Source of the DNA: Candidatus Gastranaerophilales bacterium
Lineage (GTDB): Bacteria > Cyanobacteriota > Vampirovibrionia > Gastranaerophilales > Gastranaerophilaceae
DNA length: 64,000 bases
Reading direction: 5' to 3'
Assembly (NCBI GenBank): GCA_944323135.1
Contig: CALURI010000002.1
Location: 62,001 to 126,000 of the forward strand
A model generated the notes under the pieces. The model was not told the DNA's origin. It searched no databases and worked only from the letters and a program-made list of their open reading frames with translations. Below are positions 27,139 through 37,732 of the stretch, piece after piece (the stretch's first letter is position 1; each line of letters starts with the position of its first letter). A program made the position numbers and the translations under genes.

Positions 27139-29184
27139 TTATAAATTACTGAAATCTGCAATATAATCATACTTTTTCTTTAACATAGTCAAAAGAGCAA
27201 GCCTATTATCCTTAACTTTTTCATCTTTATCCATTACAAGAACATCATTGAAGAATTTTTCAACAGAAGGATTTATTTCTTCTAATTGTTTTAAATATGC
27301 TTCATAATCCATATTAAATGATACAGTTTCTATTTGATTAAGCAACATAGCTTCTGCCGGCTCTTTAAACAGATTTTTATCAACCTGCTTTTTAGAATCC
27401 TCTTTTAATATTCTCAAAACTCTGTTTGCACTTTCAAGAACAGCTTCGGAATTAAATCCAGAAACAGCCTCTACACGCTTGATATAATCTGTTAAATCAA
27501 CAAGAGGATTTTTATTTGAAGCACAAGCTTCCAACACATTTTTTGAATATTTATCTGACAAATAAATTATTAACCTTTGAATAATAAATTCATAAATTTC
27601 ATCGGTAACTTTGCCTGATACTCTGTCTATACAAGAACCTGCAGCCCTTTTAACTTTATCTGCAAATCCTTCGCCTTCAGTTGAAACAGGCAATAACAAC
27701 AATGTTTCATTAACCAATCTAGTTAAATCAATTTTTAAATTATTTGCAATAATTGTTCTAATAATACCTAAAGCCGCACGACGAACACCTAACGGGTCAG
27801 ATGAACCTGTAGGCTTTTTACCTTCAGCAAACACCGCACAAATATTATCCATTTTATCTGCAATTCCTACAATTTGTCCTTCAAGAGTTTTTGCAACTTC
27901 TCCATCTGCATTCAATGGGAAATAATGTTCCTTAATACCTTCACAAACGCATTCAGGTTCATTTGAAACTCTTGCATAATCTGCACCTATAAAGCCTTGA
28001 AGTTCAGTAAATTCAAAAACCAGATTTGTTGACAAATCAGCTTTTGCAAGCATTGCAGTACGTTCAACAGTCTTGTTTTCACCTATCATTAATCTTGAAA
28101 GAGTAATAAGTCTTTGAGCCTTGTCATACATAGTACCCATGCCTTTTTGGAAAGTAATCCCTTTTAAATCTTCAACATAATCAACTAAAGGCTTTCTTGT
28201 ATCTTCATTAAAGAAAAATACAGCATCGTCAAGGCGTGCTTTGATTACTCTGACATTTCCTGCTTTAATATTTTCAAATTCATCTCCAAGATAATTTGTC
28301 ATTGTTATAAATTTGTTAATAAGTTTGCCTTCTTTATACAAAGCAAAATATCTTTGATGAACAGCCATAACCGTTACTACAAGTTCTTCCGGAAGTTTTA
28401 AATATTCTTCAGAGAATTCACAAACTGCAGGAACAGGATATTCCGTTATAAATGTAACTTCTTCTAACAAATCTTCTGTATAATAAGGAGTTGCACCAAG
28501 TTTTTCAGCTTCTTCTTTAGCTTTATCGATAATTCTTTGTTTTCTCTCGTCTTGATCAACAATTACGCAACAATTACGCATAATCTCAACATAATCATCA
28601 GGATTATTTATATAAACATTTTGTTGAGCAAATCTGTGACCGCGAGAAACATTTGAACTTTCTTTATCAATTATTTTAATTTTAACTTCATCTTTATCAA
28701 GAATAGAAACAACCCATCTTATAGGACGAGCAAATTTTTCTTCATTATTACTCCATCTCATAAAATGAGAACCTTGAAGCTTCAACACTATAGTCGGAAC
28801 ATTATCTTTTAAAAGTTCAACAATAGACTTACCTTTTACGACGATTTTTGCATGAAGATAATCATTTTCTATATACAAATCTTCAGGAGATATTCCTTTC
28901 TTTTTACAAAAACCTTCGCCGGCTTTAGTCAAATTCCCTTGTTCATCGTAAGCAACTTTTTTTATCGGGCCTTTTACAATTTTAATTTCATCTTTACTTT
29001 CTTTTTCAAGTCCTGAAACTATAACTGCAAGACGTCTTGGAGTAGCATAAACTTTTACATCTTCAAATTCAACTTTATTTGAATTTAAGAAATTTTCAAA
29101 CCCGTTTTTCAACTGTTGTATTGCTGACGGTATAAACTTATAAGGTAATTCTTCACATCCGACTTCCAATAAATATTTACTCAT
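27139..29184 (-). CDS. glyS: Glycyl-tRNA synthetase beta subunit
   Basis: The 681-residue beta subunit of the bacterial alpha2-beta2 glycyl-tRNA synthetase, carrying tRNA-binding and editing-like functions. LLEVGCEELPYKFIPSAI at the N-terminus, GPIKKVAYD and the anticodon-binding C-terminal domain are typical. SDPLGVRRAALGIIR marks the HD-like middle region. The alpha subunit gene glyQ is not adjacent and must lie elsewhere. AAAGGA precedes the ATG. Confidence 0.96.
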   Translation of the reverse strand: MSKYLLEVGCEELPYKFIPSAIQQLKNGFENFLNSNKVEFEDVKVYATPRRLAVIVSGLEKESKDEIKIVKGPIKKVAYDEQGNLTKAGEGFCKKKGISPEDLYIENDYLHAKIVVKGKSIVELLKDNVPTIVLKLQGSHFMRWSNNEEKFARPIRWVVSILDKDEVKIKIIDKESSNVSRGHRFAQQNVYINNPDDYVEIMRNCCVIVDQDERKQRIIDKAKEEAEKLGATPYYTEDLLEEVTFITEYPVPAVCEFSEEYLKLPEELVVTVMAVHQRYFALYKEGKLINKFITMTNYLGDEFENIKAGNVRVIKARLDDAVFFFNEDTRKPLVDYVEDLKGITFQKGMGTMYDKAQRLITLSRLMIGENKTVERTAMLAKADLSTNLVFEFTELQGFIGADYARVSNEPECVCEGIKEHYFPLNADGEVAKTLEGQIVGIADKMDNICAVFAEGKKPTGSSDPLGVRRAALGIIRTIIANNLKIDLTRLVNETLLLLPVSTEGEGFADKVKRAAGSCIDRVSGKVTDEIYEFIIQRLIIYLSDKYSKNVLEACASNKNPLVDLTDYIKRVEAVSGFNSEAVLESANRVLRILKEDSKKQVDKNLFKEPAEAMLLNQIETVSFNMDYEAYLKQLEEINPSVEKFFNDVLVMDKDEKVKDNRLALLTMLKKKYDYIADFSNL

Positions 29185-29251
29185 TCTATAATCCTTTTAA
29201 ATATAATATCCTTAATATCATTATATTTTATAAAGTCAGAATGTAAAGAAT

Positions 29252-30814
29252 TTATTTAAGGTTTTTCAAATCTTCCAATGATTTTTCAAAATCTTCATTT
29301 TCATATTGTAAATTATCCAAATCAGACTTCTTATAAGTACCATTATCCATTTTTTCGTAAATTCCGTATCTTTCGTACATTCTATCCATAGCATTTTCAA
29401 CTATTACATTAATATCAGCACCAGTACAAGATAAATCATGGAGTTTTTTAGCAAATTCTTCTCTGTCAAAATTATTATTTACTGATTTATTTTTCAAATA
29501 ATGATTTAAAATATCAAGACAACCTTTTTCATCAGGCTTTTTAACTTCAATTAAATTACCAAGTCTTCCGCTTCTTTTAATAGCTCTATCAATCATATCA
29601 GGTCTGTTTGTTGTTGCAATAATTGAGACACGGGCATTTTGTTTTTCTAATCCGTCAATCAAAGTCAAAAGTTGAGCAACAACGCCATTTTTCCCTACAT
29701 AATTAGAGCCATCACGACGTTGCGGGGCAATAGCGTCTAATTCATCAATAAATAAAACAGCCGGCTGATTCTCAACAAGTTTTTTAAAAGTTTCGCGCCA
29801 CAATTTTTCAGATTCTCCAAAGCTAGAACGTTCAAATTCTTGAGAATCAATTTTTACAAAATAAATATTTTTATTTTGACGTTTCTTTACTTCTCCGATT
29901 ATTGCAAGAGCTAAAAGCGTTTTACCAGTTCCCGGTTCTCCGTAAAAAATTGTTCCCTTATTTGCTGCTTTTGGAAAAGCTTCAGGAAATAATAGCGGGA
30001 ATAAAATTTTCTTTTTAACAAGATCTACAGTAGCATCCATACCGGCAACATCATCAAATGTTCTTAAAGGAATTGAAGACATATCCCTATCAATATTGAG
30101 ATTTATTTTTTCATTTTCCTCAGATCTGACAGATTTACTATTGATAAACTGTCCTTCTTCAAAAATACATCTTGTTGGAATATTTTCATCATAAAATATA
30201 CTATTTGATTCTTTACCGGTTCTTATAAATTTAATTTTTAATTTATCTTCGGTTTCGATAAAATCCCCAAAATCAACAATATTTTCATATGTAGTAAACT
30301 TTCTATCTGTTTTAGTCAAATTTTTAGCAAGTCCATAAACTTTAAAAGAATTTTTCTTCTCATTGTTCTTTGAAATAATCAAAGGATTAGAAGTTTTTTC
30401 ATAAATTATATATACATCTTTTATATTTTTAGGATTATCAATATATGAATCTTCATCTGTTAATGCTCGTTTAACAAAATTTTTAAAAAACAAACTTTTA
30501 GGATCCCCAACAACAATTATTGACCCAGAATTAACTCTATGAAGAACATCCGCAATTTTACACGATAAAATTAAATCATGGGAATTCATTACAGATAAAT
30601 CTTTTTTTGAAAACAAATCTGTGAAAGAATTCTCACTGATAACTTCAGAATTTACACTTTCAGCCCCATTTGCTTTAATAAATTCATCATTTTCTAAAGA
30701 CTTTTTCTTCCCGAATAACCCTTCAAAAGATACATAAGAGTTATAAGGGCTAATTAAAGAATTTAGCCTGCTCGTATTTGAATAATTAATATTACGAATA
30801 AGTTGAATTTTCAT
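29252..30814 (-). CDS. AAA+ ATPase with orphan N-terminal domain and VSFEG motif
   Basis: A 520-residue protein. Its C-terminal half is a classical AAA domain close to FtsH, Cdc48 and proteasomal ATPases: Walker A GEPGTGKT near residue 290, Walker B VLFIDELDAIAP near 350, the second region ATTNRPDMIDRAIKRSGRL with the arginine finger, and sensor/lid helices. The first 230 residues are unlike any protease or N-domain I know. They start with an Asn/Ser-rich segment and the motif VSFEGLFG at 28-35, shared in form with other orphans here. No protease domain or membrane helix is present, so a chaperone or remodelling role is more likely. The start has no ribosome-binding site. Confidence 0.75.
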   Translation of the reverse strand: MKIQLIRNINYSNTSRLNSLISPYNSYVSFEGLFGKKKSLENDEFIKANGAESVNSEVISENSFTDLFSKKDLSVMNSHDLILSCKIADVLHRVNSGSIIVVGDPKSLFFKNFVKRALTDEDSYIDNPKNIKDVYIIYEKTSNPLIISKNNEKKNSFKVYGLAKNLTKTDRKFTTYENIVDFGDFIETEDKLKIKFIRTGKESNSIFYDENIPTRCIFEEGQFINSKSVRSEENEKINLNIDRDMSSIPLRTFDDVAGMDATVDLVKKKILFPLLFPEAFPKAANKGTIFYGEPGTGKTLLALAIIGEVKKRQNKNIYFVKIDSQEFERSSFGESEKLWRETFKKLVENQPAVLFIDELDAIAPQRRDGSNYVGKNGVVAQLLTLIDGLEKQNARVSIIATTNRPDMIDRAIKRSGRLGNLIEVKKPDEKGCLDILNHYLKNKSVNNNFDREEFAKKLHDLSCTGADINVIVENAMDRMYERYGIYEKMDNGTYKKSDLDNLQYENEDFEKSLEDLKNLK

Positions 30815-30895
30815 ATTTAATATTTAAATATAAAAAAAAAAATTTTTTTGCTGTTTTTTTTAATTCTAATAAAAATTTAATTTTACAAATTCGAC

Positions 30896-30929
30896 AAAAT
30901 AAAAGAGGACATAAGCCCTCTTTTATTTT
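30896..30929 (-). terminator. Terminator after tRNA-Lys
   Basis: Thirteen-base perfect arms, AAAATAAAAGAGG (30896-30908) and its complement (30917-30929), around an eight-base loop immediately after the tRNA 3' end on the minus strand. Confidence 0.75.
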
Positions 30930-31001
30930 GCGCTTGGCGCGATTCGAACGCGCGACCTATCCCTTAAAAGGGGAGTGCTCTACCTGCTGAGCTACAAGCG
31001 C
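30929..31001 (-). tRNA. tRNA-Lys (anticodon TTT)
   Basis: A full cloverleaf on the minus strand: acceptor GCGCTTG/CAAGCGC, D-arm AGCTCAGCAGGTAGAGC, anticodon loop CTTTTAA, and T-arm GCGCG-TTCGAAT-CGCGC. The discriminator base is A and CCA is not encoded. The anticodon TTT reads both Lys codons. Confidence 0.95.
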
Positions 31002-31038
31002 ATATTAAATTAACGCTATTCATTTCGTCAGTGAGTTT

Positions 31039-31067
31039 ATCTTAGCAAGAACAAATTTGAATGTCAA
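31039..31067 (-). promoter_or_regulatory. Promoter of tRNA-Lys
   Basis: Minus-strand TTGACA (31067-31062), a 17-base spacer, TAAGAT (31044-31039), about 38 bases before the tRNA. Confidence 0.75.
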
Positions 31068-31081
31068 CAGGTTTATTAAAA

Positions 31082-31112
31082 AAAAATTACAACCTTTTGG
31101 GTTGTAATTTTT
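31082..31112 (-). terminator. Terminator of the XRE-family regulator gene
   Basis: AAAAATTACAACC (31082-31094) and its complement (31100-31112) around a five-base loop, just past the regulator stop at 31119. On the minus strand the stem ends in a T-run. Confidence 0.75.
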
Positions 31113-31118
31113 CGCCAC

Positions 31119-31682
31119 TTATTTTAAATGTATATACTTCTTTGCGCAATCAAACATTGAATTCACAAGCGCGGCATTTGAATAAATATTCATTCCGTTT
31201 GACTCTAAAATCTGTTTCATCCGCTTTTCCCACATTGTATAGATATCATCTTTACTTAAATCTAAAACCTGTGCAATCATGGTTAGCTCTTTAAAATCTA
31301 TCGGAATAGGAAGAGTTCCTCTTAGCATATCAACAATATCAAGTCTTTTCTTACGCGGAAATGCTTTTAAAAAATTAATTACAGACATTCCTTTTTCTTT
31401 CATCACATCTTTAAAAAATTCAACGGAATCGTCTATCAAAACAGGTTCTTGAGGAATTTTATATTCTTCAAATTCTTCAGGTTCAATTTCCATGACTGTT
31501 GCGATTCGTTCCAATGTTGTTGTACGTGTTGAAAAAGGTATTGTATCATCTATAAGATTGTAAACGTATGAAAGCGTTACACCAATCATTTCTGCAAAAT
31601 CTTTTTTATGTAAAGAATTTTTTTCTAAAAATTTTGCAACTTTTTCTGAACTTTTTTCTTGAACTATAGGTTTATTTTTCAT
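31119..31682 (-). CDS. XRE-like helix-turn-helix regulator with two HTH-like repeats
   Basis: A 187-residue DNA-binding protein. Residues about 12-70 form an XRE HTH (KKDFAEMIGVTLSYVYNLID...LERIATVMEIEPEEF). Residues about 95-155 repeat the pattern more loosely (MSVINFLKAFPRKKRLDIVD...LTMIAQVLDLSKDDIY), suggesting a tandem HTH. It is divergent from pth, and an inverted ACGTAAAT pair in the gap is a candidate operator for autoregulation. The C-terminal 30 residues are unassigned. Confidence 0.8.
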   Translation of the reverse strand: MKNKPIVQEKSSEKVAKFLEKNSLHKKDFAEMIGVTLSYVYNLIDDTIPFSTRTTTLERIATVMEIEPEEFEEYKIPQEPVLIDDSVEFFKDVMKEKGMSVINFLKAFPRKKRLDIVDMLRGTLPIPIDFKELTMIAQVLDLSKDDIYTMWEKRMKQILESNGMNIYSNAALVNSMFDCAKKYIHLK

Positions 31683-31735
31683 AAGTCATATCCTCATCTT
31701 TTGCATTATCAAAATAAATGTTTTTTATCATTTTG

Positions 31736-31783
31736 TTAAGCGTAAATATGGTAAACGAGTGTGGTAATATTTATTTACGTTAA
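31736..31783. promoter_or_regulatory. Inverted-repeat pair, candidate operator
   Basis: TTAAGCGTAAATA (31736-31748) and TATTTACGTTAA (31772-31783) face each other in the divergent regulator/pth gap. The core matches the inverted repeat at 7109-7137. Confidence 0.4.
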
Positions 31784-31810
31784 AATAAGAAATATAAAGG
31801 ATTATAAAAA

Positions 31811-32356
31811 ATGAAATTAATCGCAGGGCTAGGAAACATAGGAGAAAAATATTGTTTTACACGCCACAATGCAGGATTTATGGTCCTCGATAAATGGGCG
31901 TTAGATAACAATATTACTTTTAAAGAAGAAAAAAAATTAAAATGTTTTATTGCAAAAATAGGTGAAAATATTCTGATAAAGCCGACAACATTTATGAATT
32001 TATCAGGAGAAGCCGTAAGAGCTGTCATGGATTACTATAAAATTGATGTAAAAGATATTTTAATCGTATATGATGATATTGCACTTGATTTAGGGCGCAT
32101 AAGGTTTCGTGCAAATGGTTCTGACGGAGGACATAACGGGATTAAATCTATAATCAAGCATGTCGGAACAAAAGACTTTGACAGACTTAAAATCGGAATA
32201 GGACCACAACCTAATATCCCGTCAGAAAACTATGTTCTACAAAACTTCCCAAAAGATAAATTACCTGAACTCAAAGAAATTTTAAAAAAAGCTGATGAAG
32301 CAATAGAATTCTACCTAGATAACGGAATTCAAAAAGCGCAAAACCAATATAATTAG
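31811..32356 (+). CDS. pth: Peptidyl-tRNA hydrolase
   Basis: A 181-residue enzyme that recycles peptidyl-tRNA dropped by ribosomes. The N-terminal GLGNIGEKYCFTRHNAGFMVLD contains the catalytic His20-region and Asn10. PTTFMNLSGEAV, the Asp93-type DDIALDLGRIR and GSDGGHNGIKSI are all conserved. AAAGGA precedes the ATG. A TPR protein gene follows 72 bases later. Confidence 0.96.
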   Translation: MKLIAGLGNIGEKYCFTRHNAGFMVLDKWALDNNITFKEEKKLKCFIAKIGENILIKPTTFMNLSGEAVRAVMDYYKIDVKDILIVYDDIALDLGRIRFRANGSDGGHNGIKSIIKHVGTKDFDRLKIGIGPQPNIPSENYVLQNFPKDKLPELKEILKKADEAIEFYLDNGIQKAQNQYN

Positions 32357-32428
32357 CCTAAAAGATTAGTAATTAATTTGTTTTTTATATATAATTAAAC
32401 TAAACAAAAAACAACAAAGGAGTAATAA

Positions 32429-33829
32429 ATGAGTTTACAAACAGCGGAACAATACGAAGAAAATGAGCAATATTCTCTTGCTTTTGAAGAATATAAAAAA
32501 CTATATGAAAGAAACCCTAAAGATTTAAGTCTTTTAGAACGTTTGGGACATCTTTCAATGGTGCTTGATAAAAAGGATGAAGCCGCTGAATTTTACTCTA
32601 AAATCCTTGAATTTGATGCAACAAATATTCTTGCTTATGAACAATTAATGGATATTTACGTTACTACTGACAAATATAAATATTATGTATACAGGGGAAA
32701 TATGCATAATGTAGAACATAAACTTGAACATGCCATAAATGATTATAAAAAAGCTGTTAATTGCGCTCAAGAAGATAAAGACATGCTTTCAGCAAGATTT
32801 GTTCTCGGAACTCTTTATGAACAAGAAGAAAATAATCTAAAAGCCATAGATGAATATTTAAAAGTCATAGACCATGAAGATACTCATGAAGAAGTTTACA
32901 GAAGACTTGCAAATTTATATATAAAAGAAAATGCAACTCCAAGTGCTATAGAAGTCTTAGAACGGGCAAGAAAATCAGGTTTTGATACCTCAAATATTAA
33001 AGAACAGCTTGCTGATTTATATCTAAAAAACGGAAATCCCGAAAACGCAATAGAAATTACATCTGATGAATTAACAAAAGTGAAATGCCTTTTAGATACA
33101 GACAAAAAATCCGAAGCATTTGAAAAATTACAAAAAATGGAAGACCAGTATAATCATATACCACAATTCCATTCCCTAAAAGCTCAATATTACTACATGA
33201 TAAAAGAATTTGATAAAGCTCTTGAATGTGTTAATGAATTTGATAATTTAGAAAAAAATTCCCCGCTAACATATCAAATGAGAGCACTTATCTTTGAAGA
33301 AAAAAATGATGATTATAACGCACACCTCAACTGGGGGAAATATAACCTTGTACGAGGGAATAAAGACATCGCAATTAATGAATATTTAAACGCTTATCAA
33401 CTGAAAAATGATGACGTTAATCTTTTAAACACTCTTGCAATGCTTTTGGAAGAATCAGGAGATAAAAATCATGCAATGGAATTTTATGAAAAGATTTCAA
33501 AACTTGATGAATCAGACAAAAAATCTTTACAAAAACTTGCAGAATTCAGAGAAAGTATAGGTGATTATAAAGCAGAAGCAGATTATCTTTTAAAACTTTA
33601 CCATCTTGATAAAAGGAATTCTACAACAGTCAGAAAACTCGGTGAAACTTATGAGAAACTAAGAAACAAACCTGCAGCAATTGAATGTTATGAAAAATAT
33701 CTGGAAATTGGTAAAGGAAATCCTGATTATTCAAAAATTCAACATAAATTGGAAAAAATATCCAACACAGACATGCAAGAAGAAGAAGGATTTATTGATA
33801 AAATAATGAAATGGTTTAGCAAAAACTAG
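32429..33829 (+). CDS. Tetratricopeptide-repeat protein
   Basis: A 466-residue all-helical scaffold with about eleven TPR-like repeats (for example EQYSLAFEEYKKLYERNPKD and KAIDEYLKVIDHEDT), and a basic amphipathic C-terminus (FIDKIMKWFSKN) that could touch a membrane. There is no signal peptide. TPR arrays mediate protein assembly. Its stop overlaps the convergent pilus-assembly gene by four bases, but co-function cannot be inferred from that. Confidence 0.8.
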   Translation: MSLQTAEQYEENEQYSLAFEEYKKLYERNPKDLSLLERLGHLSMVLDKKDEAAEFYSKILEFDATNILAYEQLMDIYVTTDKYKYYVYRGNMHNVEHKLEHAINDYKKAVNCAQEDKDMLSARFVLGTLYEQEENNLKAIDEYLKVIDHEDTHEEVYRRLANLYIKENATPSAIEVLERARKSGFDTSNIKEQLADLYLKNGNPENAIEITSDELTKVKCLLDTDKKSEAFEKLQKMEDQYNHIPQFHSLKAQYYYMIKEFDKALECVNEFDNLEKNSPLTYQMRALIFEEKNDDYNAHLNWGKYNLVRGNKDIAINEYLNAYQLKNDDVNLLNTLAMLLEESGDKNHAMEFYEKISKLDESDKKSLQKLAEFRESIGDYKAEADYLLKLYHLDKRNSTTVRKLGETYEKLRNKPAAIECYEKYLEIGKGNPDYSKIQHKLEKISNTDMQEEEGFIDKIMKWFSKN

Positions 33830-35070
33830 AAAAATGAACCTAACATTCCGGAATACATTTGGAAAAATGCGACTGCTATAAATAAAACAACACCGCCAAG
33901 TATTATTATTACTGTTGGACCAAAAAGATTTGTTAAAGCTTCCAATGCCATATCAACTCTTTTATCTAAAACTTCAGCAGCATCATGAAGCATCTTTCCT
34001 AAATTCCCAGATTTTTCACCTGTTGCAATCATAGTCATTAAAGCATTAGGAATTGCTCCGGTTTGATAAAAAGCCTCCGTTAGAGATTTTCCTGCTTTAA
34101 CTATACTGATGGCATTAGATATTCGATGTTTAATAGTATAATTCCCGACAGTTTTATTTGCGAATTCTAATCCTAACATTATAGGCAGTCCCGCATCATA
34201 TGAAATTTGTAAAACTGTCATGAAATTTGAAATATTTATATATGTAACAAAATCAGAAATTACAGGCACCTTTAAAATAAATTCATCCCACTTACTTTTA
34301 AATACAGAATTTTTAAATAAAGAGACAAAAGCTCCGCAAAAAGCTCCAAGAAATATTATTAACAACCACCAGAAATGTTCAACAAATGAACAAATTCCAA
34401 CAAGCAATGCCGCCAAAGGTGGCAAGCTTACACCGTTGAATGTAAATACTGACATAAATATCGGAAAAACAAACTTAGAAAATATCAACAATAATACAAA
34501 CATCATAATCAGCAAAATTGCCGGATATATTGATGCACTAACAATATTATCTTTTATTCTTTGTTGTTTTCTCAATAAAATTAACATTCTCAACAAAGTT
34601 TTATCAAGCTCACCTGAATTTTCTCCGCTCTTAACCAAAGCCGTATAAACTGAACCGAATACATTTTCATATAAAGAACTCAATGCTTGAGCAAACGTTA
34701 AACCTGACATTATGGCAAGTTTTAAATTTGTACAAATTGTTTTTATTTTAAGTTTTGGTGAGTTTATTTCGATACTTTCAAGCGCTTCCAAAACCGAAAT
34801 ACCGGAAGACAAAAGTACTTCAAGCTCAGAAGTAAATAATATTTTGTCATCAAGACTCAAAAATGTAACATTTTCAGCTCCTGACAAATAATTATACTGA
34901 GAAGAACTTGCATCAAATGAGGTCTGTTCCGTTACCTCTGTATATACTTTAGTCGGAACAAAGCCCAATTCACGAATTTTTTCTCTTGCCTCTCGATAAT
35001 TGGCAGCTTCAATCTCTCCTTTAATAATTTGATTATTATTTTTTAATGCATTGTAAAAAAACTTTGCCAT
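33826..35070 (-). CDS. Type II secretion/type IV pilus inner-membrane protein, PilC/GspF family
   Basis: A 414-residue platform protein of type IV pili or type II secretion with two T2SSF domains. The N-terminal cytosolic part (YNALKNNNQIIKGEIEAAN...REKIRELGFVP) is the usual lead-in. LSSGISVLEALESI and DAGLPIMLGLEFANKTVGN mark the two repeats, each followed by membrane helices. It is the assembly partner expected for the prepilin-like proteins at 21, 37 and 51 kb. I use the ATG at 35070; a TTG nine bases earlier lacks a better ribosome-binding site. Confidence 0.9.
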   Translation of the reverse strand: MAKFFYNALKNNNQIIKGEIEAANYREAREKIRELGFVPTKVYTEVTEQTSFDASSSQYNYLSGAENVTFLSLDDKILFTSELEVLLSSGISVLEALESIEINSPKLKIKTICTNLKLAIMSGLTFAQALSSLYENVFGSVYTALVKSGENSGELDKTLLRMLILLRKQQRIKDNIVSASIYPAILLIMMFVLLLIFSKFVFPIFMSVFTFNGVSLPPLAALLVGICSFVEHFWWLLIIFLGAFCGAFVSLFKNSVFKSKWDEFILKVPVISDFVTYINISNFMTVLQISYDAGLPIMLGLEFANKTVGNYTIKHRISNAISIVKAGKSLTEAFYQTGAIPNALMTMIATGEKSGNLGKMLHDAAEVLDKRVDMALEALTNLFGPTVIIILGGVVLFIAVAFFQMYSGMLGSFF

Positions 35071-35120
35071 AATCTTCAATATATAATTTAAACTAATTTT
35101 TTCAAAATATCAAGCATCAA

Positions 35121-35149
35121 AAAAGTCCCGTTACAATAACGGGACTTTT
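35121..35149 (-). terminator. Terminator of clpC
   Basis: A thirteen-bp perfect stem, AAAAGTCCCGTTA (35121-35133) with its complement (35137-35149), and a TTTTTT run on the minus strand directly after the clpC stop. Confidence 0.88.
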
Positions 35150-35154
35150 AAAAT

Positions 35155-37653
35155 TTACTGTGCAACTTCAGATGTTTCACTTTGTTCTTTTTTAGACCTC
35201 TTGCCTTTTCTTTCAAAAGCGATTTTATCATCTACAAGTTTTATGACAATCGTATCACCTGGAGCATATTTGCCTGAAAGAATTTCTTCTGCAAGCATAT
35301 CCTCGATCTTACGCTGGATTAATCTTCTCAACGGTCGTGCACCGTAAGCTTCAGAATAACCGTTCTTAGCCAAATGATCCTTAACTTCATCAGTAACTTC
35401 GACAGATAATTCTCTTTCTGCAAGACGTTTGAACAAATCTTTCAACATTAAATCAACAATTTGTCTGATTTCTTCTTGAGATAAATGAGCAAATACAATT
35501 GTCTCATCAATACGGTTAAGAAATTCCGGTCTGAATGCCTTTTTCATTTCTTCAGAAACAGTTTCTTTAAGTTTTTCGTATTTATCTTTTGCTTCATCGT
35601 CACCTGTTGAGAAACCTAACTTAGATGTAGTTGTAATCATGCTTGCACCGACATTTGAAGTCATAATAATAATTGTGTTTTTAAAGTTAACATGACGACC
35701 CTTAGCATCTGTCAATCGTCCGTCATCCAATATTTGCAACATGATATTGAACACATCAGGGTGAGCCTTTTCAATTTCATCAAAAAGAATAACGCTGTAA
35801 GGTTTTTTGCGAACAAGTTCAGTCAAATGACCGCCGTCGTCATAACCAACGTATCCAGGAGGAGACCCGATAAGTTTTGCAGTTGAATGTTTTTCCATAA
35901 ATTCTGACATATCAACTCTTATCATATTGTCTTCAGAGCCAAATACAGCTTCAGCAAGAGCTTTTGCCAGTTCTGTTTTACCAACACCGGTCGGTCCGCA
36001 GAAAATAAAACTACCGATAGGTCTATTCGGGCTTTTTAAACCAACACGAGCACGTCTAATAGCTTTTGAAATAGCAACAACGGCTTCATGCTGACCGATA
36101 ACTCTTTGATGAAGTGTATCTTCAAGTTTTAAAAGACGTTCGCTTTCGCCTTCTGTTAATTTTGTCACCGGAACACCTGTCATTGTAGAAATTACTTCTG
36201 CGACATTCTCAGCAGTTACAGTCGGCTTATTTGCTTCATGTTCTTCTTTATATTTCTGAGCCATTTCACGAATTCTGTCTTTTAACTCAGCTTCATCATC
36301 ACGTAATTGAGATGCCTTTTCAAACTCTTGGTTTCTTATAGCATCTTCTTTTTGTTTAATTAAATCACGCAATTCTTTTTCCAGTTCTTTACCTTCAGGA
36401 GAAAGATTTGAAACTTTCAAACGAACTTTTGAAGAAGCTTCATCTATTACGTCTATTGCTTTATCAGGCAGAAATCTGTCTGTAATATATTTATTAGACA
36501 ATTTTACAGCTGCAACAATAGCATCATCTGAAATTATTAACTTATGGTGTTCTTCATATTTAGGCTTTAATCCTTTAATAATTTCAATAGATTCATCTTC
36601 AGTAGGTTCATCAATAATTACCGGTTGGAAACGGCGTTCAAGAGCAGAATCTTTTTCAACATACTTTCTGTATTCATCAAGAGTTGTTGCACCGATTACC
36701 TGAATTTCGCCTCTGGACAATGCCGGTTTCAAAATATTTGCGGCATCAATAGCACCTTCGGCAGCTCCTGCTCCAATAAGTGTATGCATTTCATCAATTA
36801 CAAGAATAATATTTCCTGCCTGACGAATTTCATCCATAATTTTTTTCAATCGTTCTTCAAATTCACCACGATATTTAGTGCCTGCAACCAAAAGTCCCAT
36901 ATCTAATTGAATAACTTTTTTACCGTCTAAAATATCAGGAACTTCCGCATTAACAATCCTTGTTGCCAAACCTTCCGCAACTGCAGTTTTACCAACACCA
37001 GGTTCACCTATCAGAACAGGATTGTTCTTAGTACGGCGAGCTAGAATTTGAATAACACGTTCAATTTCTTTTTCTCTGCCGACAACAGGGTCTAAACGCA
37101 ATTCTTGAGCTGCAAGAGTTAAATCCCTGCCAAATTCATCAAGACTTGGAGTTTTTGTTTTCCCACCTGATGAAGAAGATGAAGAACTTGAACTTCCGGA
37201 AGATACAGTCTGAGGTTTTGATTCCCCAAGCATTTTAATAACATTACTTCTGATTTTATTCAAATCAACACCTAAATTTTCAAGAACACGAGCAGCAACA
37301 CCTTCACCTTCTCTTATAAGTCCCAGAAGAAGATGTTCTGTACCGATATAATTATGTCCCAATTGTCTTGCTTCATCCCAAGACAATTCCAAAACTCTTT
37401 TAGCTCTTGGGGTAAAAGGTATCTCAACAGCAACAAAACCAGAGCCTCTGCCTATTATTTTTTCAACTTCTGCTCTTGCTTCTTTAAGAGTAACTCCCAT
37501 AGATTTTAAAGTCTTAGCGGCAACTCCTGTACCTTCACCAATAAGCCCGAGCAGCACTTGTTCAGTACCTACAAAGTTATGTCCAAGTCTTCGAGCCTCT
37601 TCTTGAGCCAACATTATAACTTTTATAGCTTTTTCCGTAAAACGTTCAAACAT
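35155..37653 (-). CDS. clpC: ATP-dependent Clp protease ATPase subunit ClpC
   Basis: An 832-residue Hsp100 unfoldase that feeds ClpP. Two N-terminal Clp repeats ([20 protein letters not shown] and [20 protein letters not shown]) are followed by a Ser/Gly linker. The first AAA module has GEPGVGKT near residue 214. A UVR-type middle domain ([16 protein letters not shown]) follows, then a second AAA module with GPTGVGKT near 551 and a C-terminal D2 small domain. The ATG at 37653 has TAGGAG seven bases upstream and begins with the conserved MFERFTEKA; a 21-residue longer version has no support. No mcsAB or ctsR genes are adjacent. Confidence 0.96.
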   Translation of the reverse strand: MFERFTEKAIKVIMLAQEEARRLGHNFVGTEQVLLGLIGEGTGVAAKTLKSMGVTLKEARAEVEKIIGRGSGFVAVEIPFTPRAKRVLELSWDEARQLGHNYIGTEHLLLGLIREGEGVAARVLENLGVDLNKIRSNVIKMLGESKPQTVSSGSSSSSSSSSGGKTKTPSLDEFGRDLTLAAQELRLDPVVGREKEIERVIQILARRTKNNPVLIGEPGVGKTAVAEGLATRIVNAEVPDILDGKKVIQLDMGLLVAGTKYRGEFEERLKKIMDEIRQAGNIILVIDEMHTLIGAGAAEGAIDAANILKPALSRGEIQVIGATTLDEYRKYVEKDSALERRFQPVIIDEPTEDESIEIIKGLKPKYEEHHKLIISDDAIVAAVKLSNKYITDRFLPDKAIDVIDEASSKVRLKVSNLSPEGKELEKELRDLIKQKEDAIRNQEFEKASQLRDDEAELKDRIREMAQKYKEEHEANKPTVTAENVAEVISTMTGVPVTKLTEGESERLLKLEDTLHQRVIGQHEAVVAISKAIRRARVGLKSPNRPIGSFIFCGPTGVGKTELAKALAEAVFGSEDNMIRVDMSEFMEKHSTAKLIGSPPGYVGYDDGGHLTELVRKKPYSVILFDEIEKAHPDVFNIMLQILDDGRLTDAKGRHVNFKNTIIIMTSNVGASMITTTSKLGFSTGDDEAKDKYEKLKETVSEEMKKAFRPEFLNRIDETIVFAHLSQEEIRQIVDLMLKDLFKRLAERELSVEVTDEVKDHLAKNGYSEAYGARPLRRLIQRKIEDMLAEEILSGKYAPGDTIVIKLVDDKIAFERKGKRSKKEQSETSEVAQ

Positions 37654-37732
37654 TAAATGACTCCTATCTCTCTCTAATAATATATATATTTTACATAAAA
37701 AGCAAAAAACTTTCAAGGGGGAAGAGTACTAC

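Noticed and set aside
37654-37716. 21-residue N-terminal extension of ClpC
   Set aside because: The extension is not family-like and a good ribosome-binding site precedes MFERFTEKA at 37653.
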